This document shows positions 5,025-5,465 of a stretch of 5,465 nucleotides of DNA, in pieces. The notes under the pieces were generated by a model that was not told the origin of the DNA, ran no database searches, and was given only the letters and a program-made list of their open reading frames with translations. A program made the position numbers and the translations under genes. Source of the DNA: Gammaproteobacteria bacterium (GTDB lineage: Bacteria; Pseudomonadota; Gammaproteobacteria; Steroidobacterales; Steroidobacteraceae); the NCBI GenBank assembly GCA_005877965.1, contig VBNP01000179.1, positions 1 to 5,465 of the forward strand, in the 5' to 3' direction. Every line of letters begins with the position of its first letter. Within the stretch, counting starts at the first letter, position 1.

Positions 5025-5465
5025 GTGGCCGGTTCCGCCAAGGCGCGCTCGGATTCGGGCTCGGTCGCACTGCTGGACGCGCCGGTACCGCCGCATTCGG
5101 TCGAGGCCGAGCAGGCGGTGCTGGGGGGCCTGTTGATCGATCCGGTGGCCTGGGACAACGTCGCGGACGTCATCACGCAGGATGACTTCTACCGCCCCGA
5201 TCACCAGCTGATTTTCGCCGCCATCGGCACGCTCGCAGGCGAGGGCAAGCCCTGCGACGTGGTGACGGTGTCCCAGCATCTGGAGCGCACCGGCAAGCTC
5301 GAGCCGGCCGGCGGGCTCGCCTACCTGAGCTCGGTGGCGCGCGATACCCCCACGGCCGCCAACGTTCGCGCCTACGCGGACATCGTGCGCGAGCGCTCGC
5401 TGCTGCGGCAGCTGATCCGCGCCGGCACCGACATCGCCGCCGCGGTGTTCAACAACGACGGCGAG
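5025..5465 (+). CDS. dnaB: Replicative DNA helicase DnaB, N-terminal part
   Basis: The hexameric 5'-3' helicase of the replication fork, which recruits primase through its N-terminal domain. Only the first 147 residues are in the window; the frame is open at the right edge. After a short Ser/Ala-rich start (about 1-20) the conserved N-terminal domain reads PPHSVEAEQAVLGGLLIDP, DDFYRPDHQLIFAAI, GGLAYLSSVARDTPTAANV and YADIVRERSLLRQLI. The RecA-like ATPase domain lies beyond the edge. GTG 5025 is the first possible start after an in-frame TAA at 5004, and GGGAGG at 5009-5014 lies 10 bases upstream. It may be co-transcribed with rplI. Confidence 0.96.
   Translation, partial: MAGSAKARSDSGSVALLDAPVPPHSVEAEQAVLGGLLIDPVAWDNVADVITQDDFYRPDHQLIFAAIGTLAGEGKPCDVVTVSQHLERTGKLEPAGGLAYLSSVARDTPTAANVRAYADIVRERSLLRQLIRAGTDIAAAVFNNDGE

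Overview
The window reads as chromosomal DNA of a high-GC gammaproteobacterium. The basis is the gene order rnr - rlmB - rpsF - rpsR - rplI - dnaB on the + strand, GC-rich third codon positions, and the protein sequences, which match my memory of the E. coli orthologues closely. There is no priB between rpsF and rpsR, unlike in enterobacteria, which suggests a Xanthomonadales-, Nevskiales- or Pseudomonas-like lineage; this placement is inference.

Layout. Positions 1-58 may hold the last codons of an unidentified + strand gene. Positions 59-627 are a roughly 570-base stretch with no convincing gene, rich in short inverted repeats and in copies of the hexamer CCGAAC/GTTCGG. A tRNA-Leu(CAG) gene lies on the - strand at 628-712, with a good sigma70 promoter at 731-759. 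That promoter directly abuts the likely TTG start of rnr at 760. From there everything is on the + strand: RNase R (760-2862), the 23S rRNA Gm2251 methyltransferase RlmB (2897-3640), an intergenic control region (3641-3804), ribosomal proteins S6 (3805-4221), S18 (4280-4540) and L9 (4551-5000), and the N-terminal part of replicative helicase DnaB (5025 to the right edge).

Function. This is a housekeeping cluster: RNA quality control (RNase R), 23S rRNA methylation at the peptidyl-transferase centre (RlmB), ribosomal proteins, and replication (DnaB). The rpsF leader folds into a hairpin that buries the rpsF Shine-Dalgarno sequence and carries a CCG-containing internal loop. This fits the known S6:S18 autoregulatory leader, in which the S6:S18 complex represses its own mRNA. 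A 10-bp hairpin after rlmB together with an overlapping candidate promoter suggests that rpsF-rpsR-rplI(-dnaB) is a separate transcription unit from rnr-rlmB.

The coding part is conventional and I see no clear new system. The points that merit a second look are the RNase R architecture (no winged-helix region, an Arg-rich N-terminal tail, no basic C-terminal tail), the tight head-to-head tRNA-Leu/rnr arrangement, and the unexplained repeat-rich stretch downstream of the tRNA.
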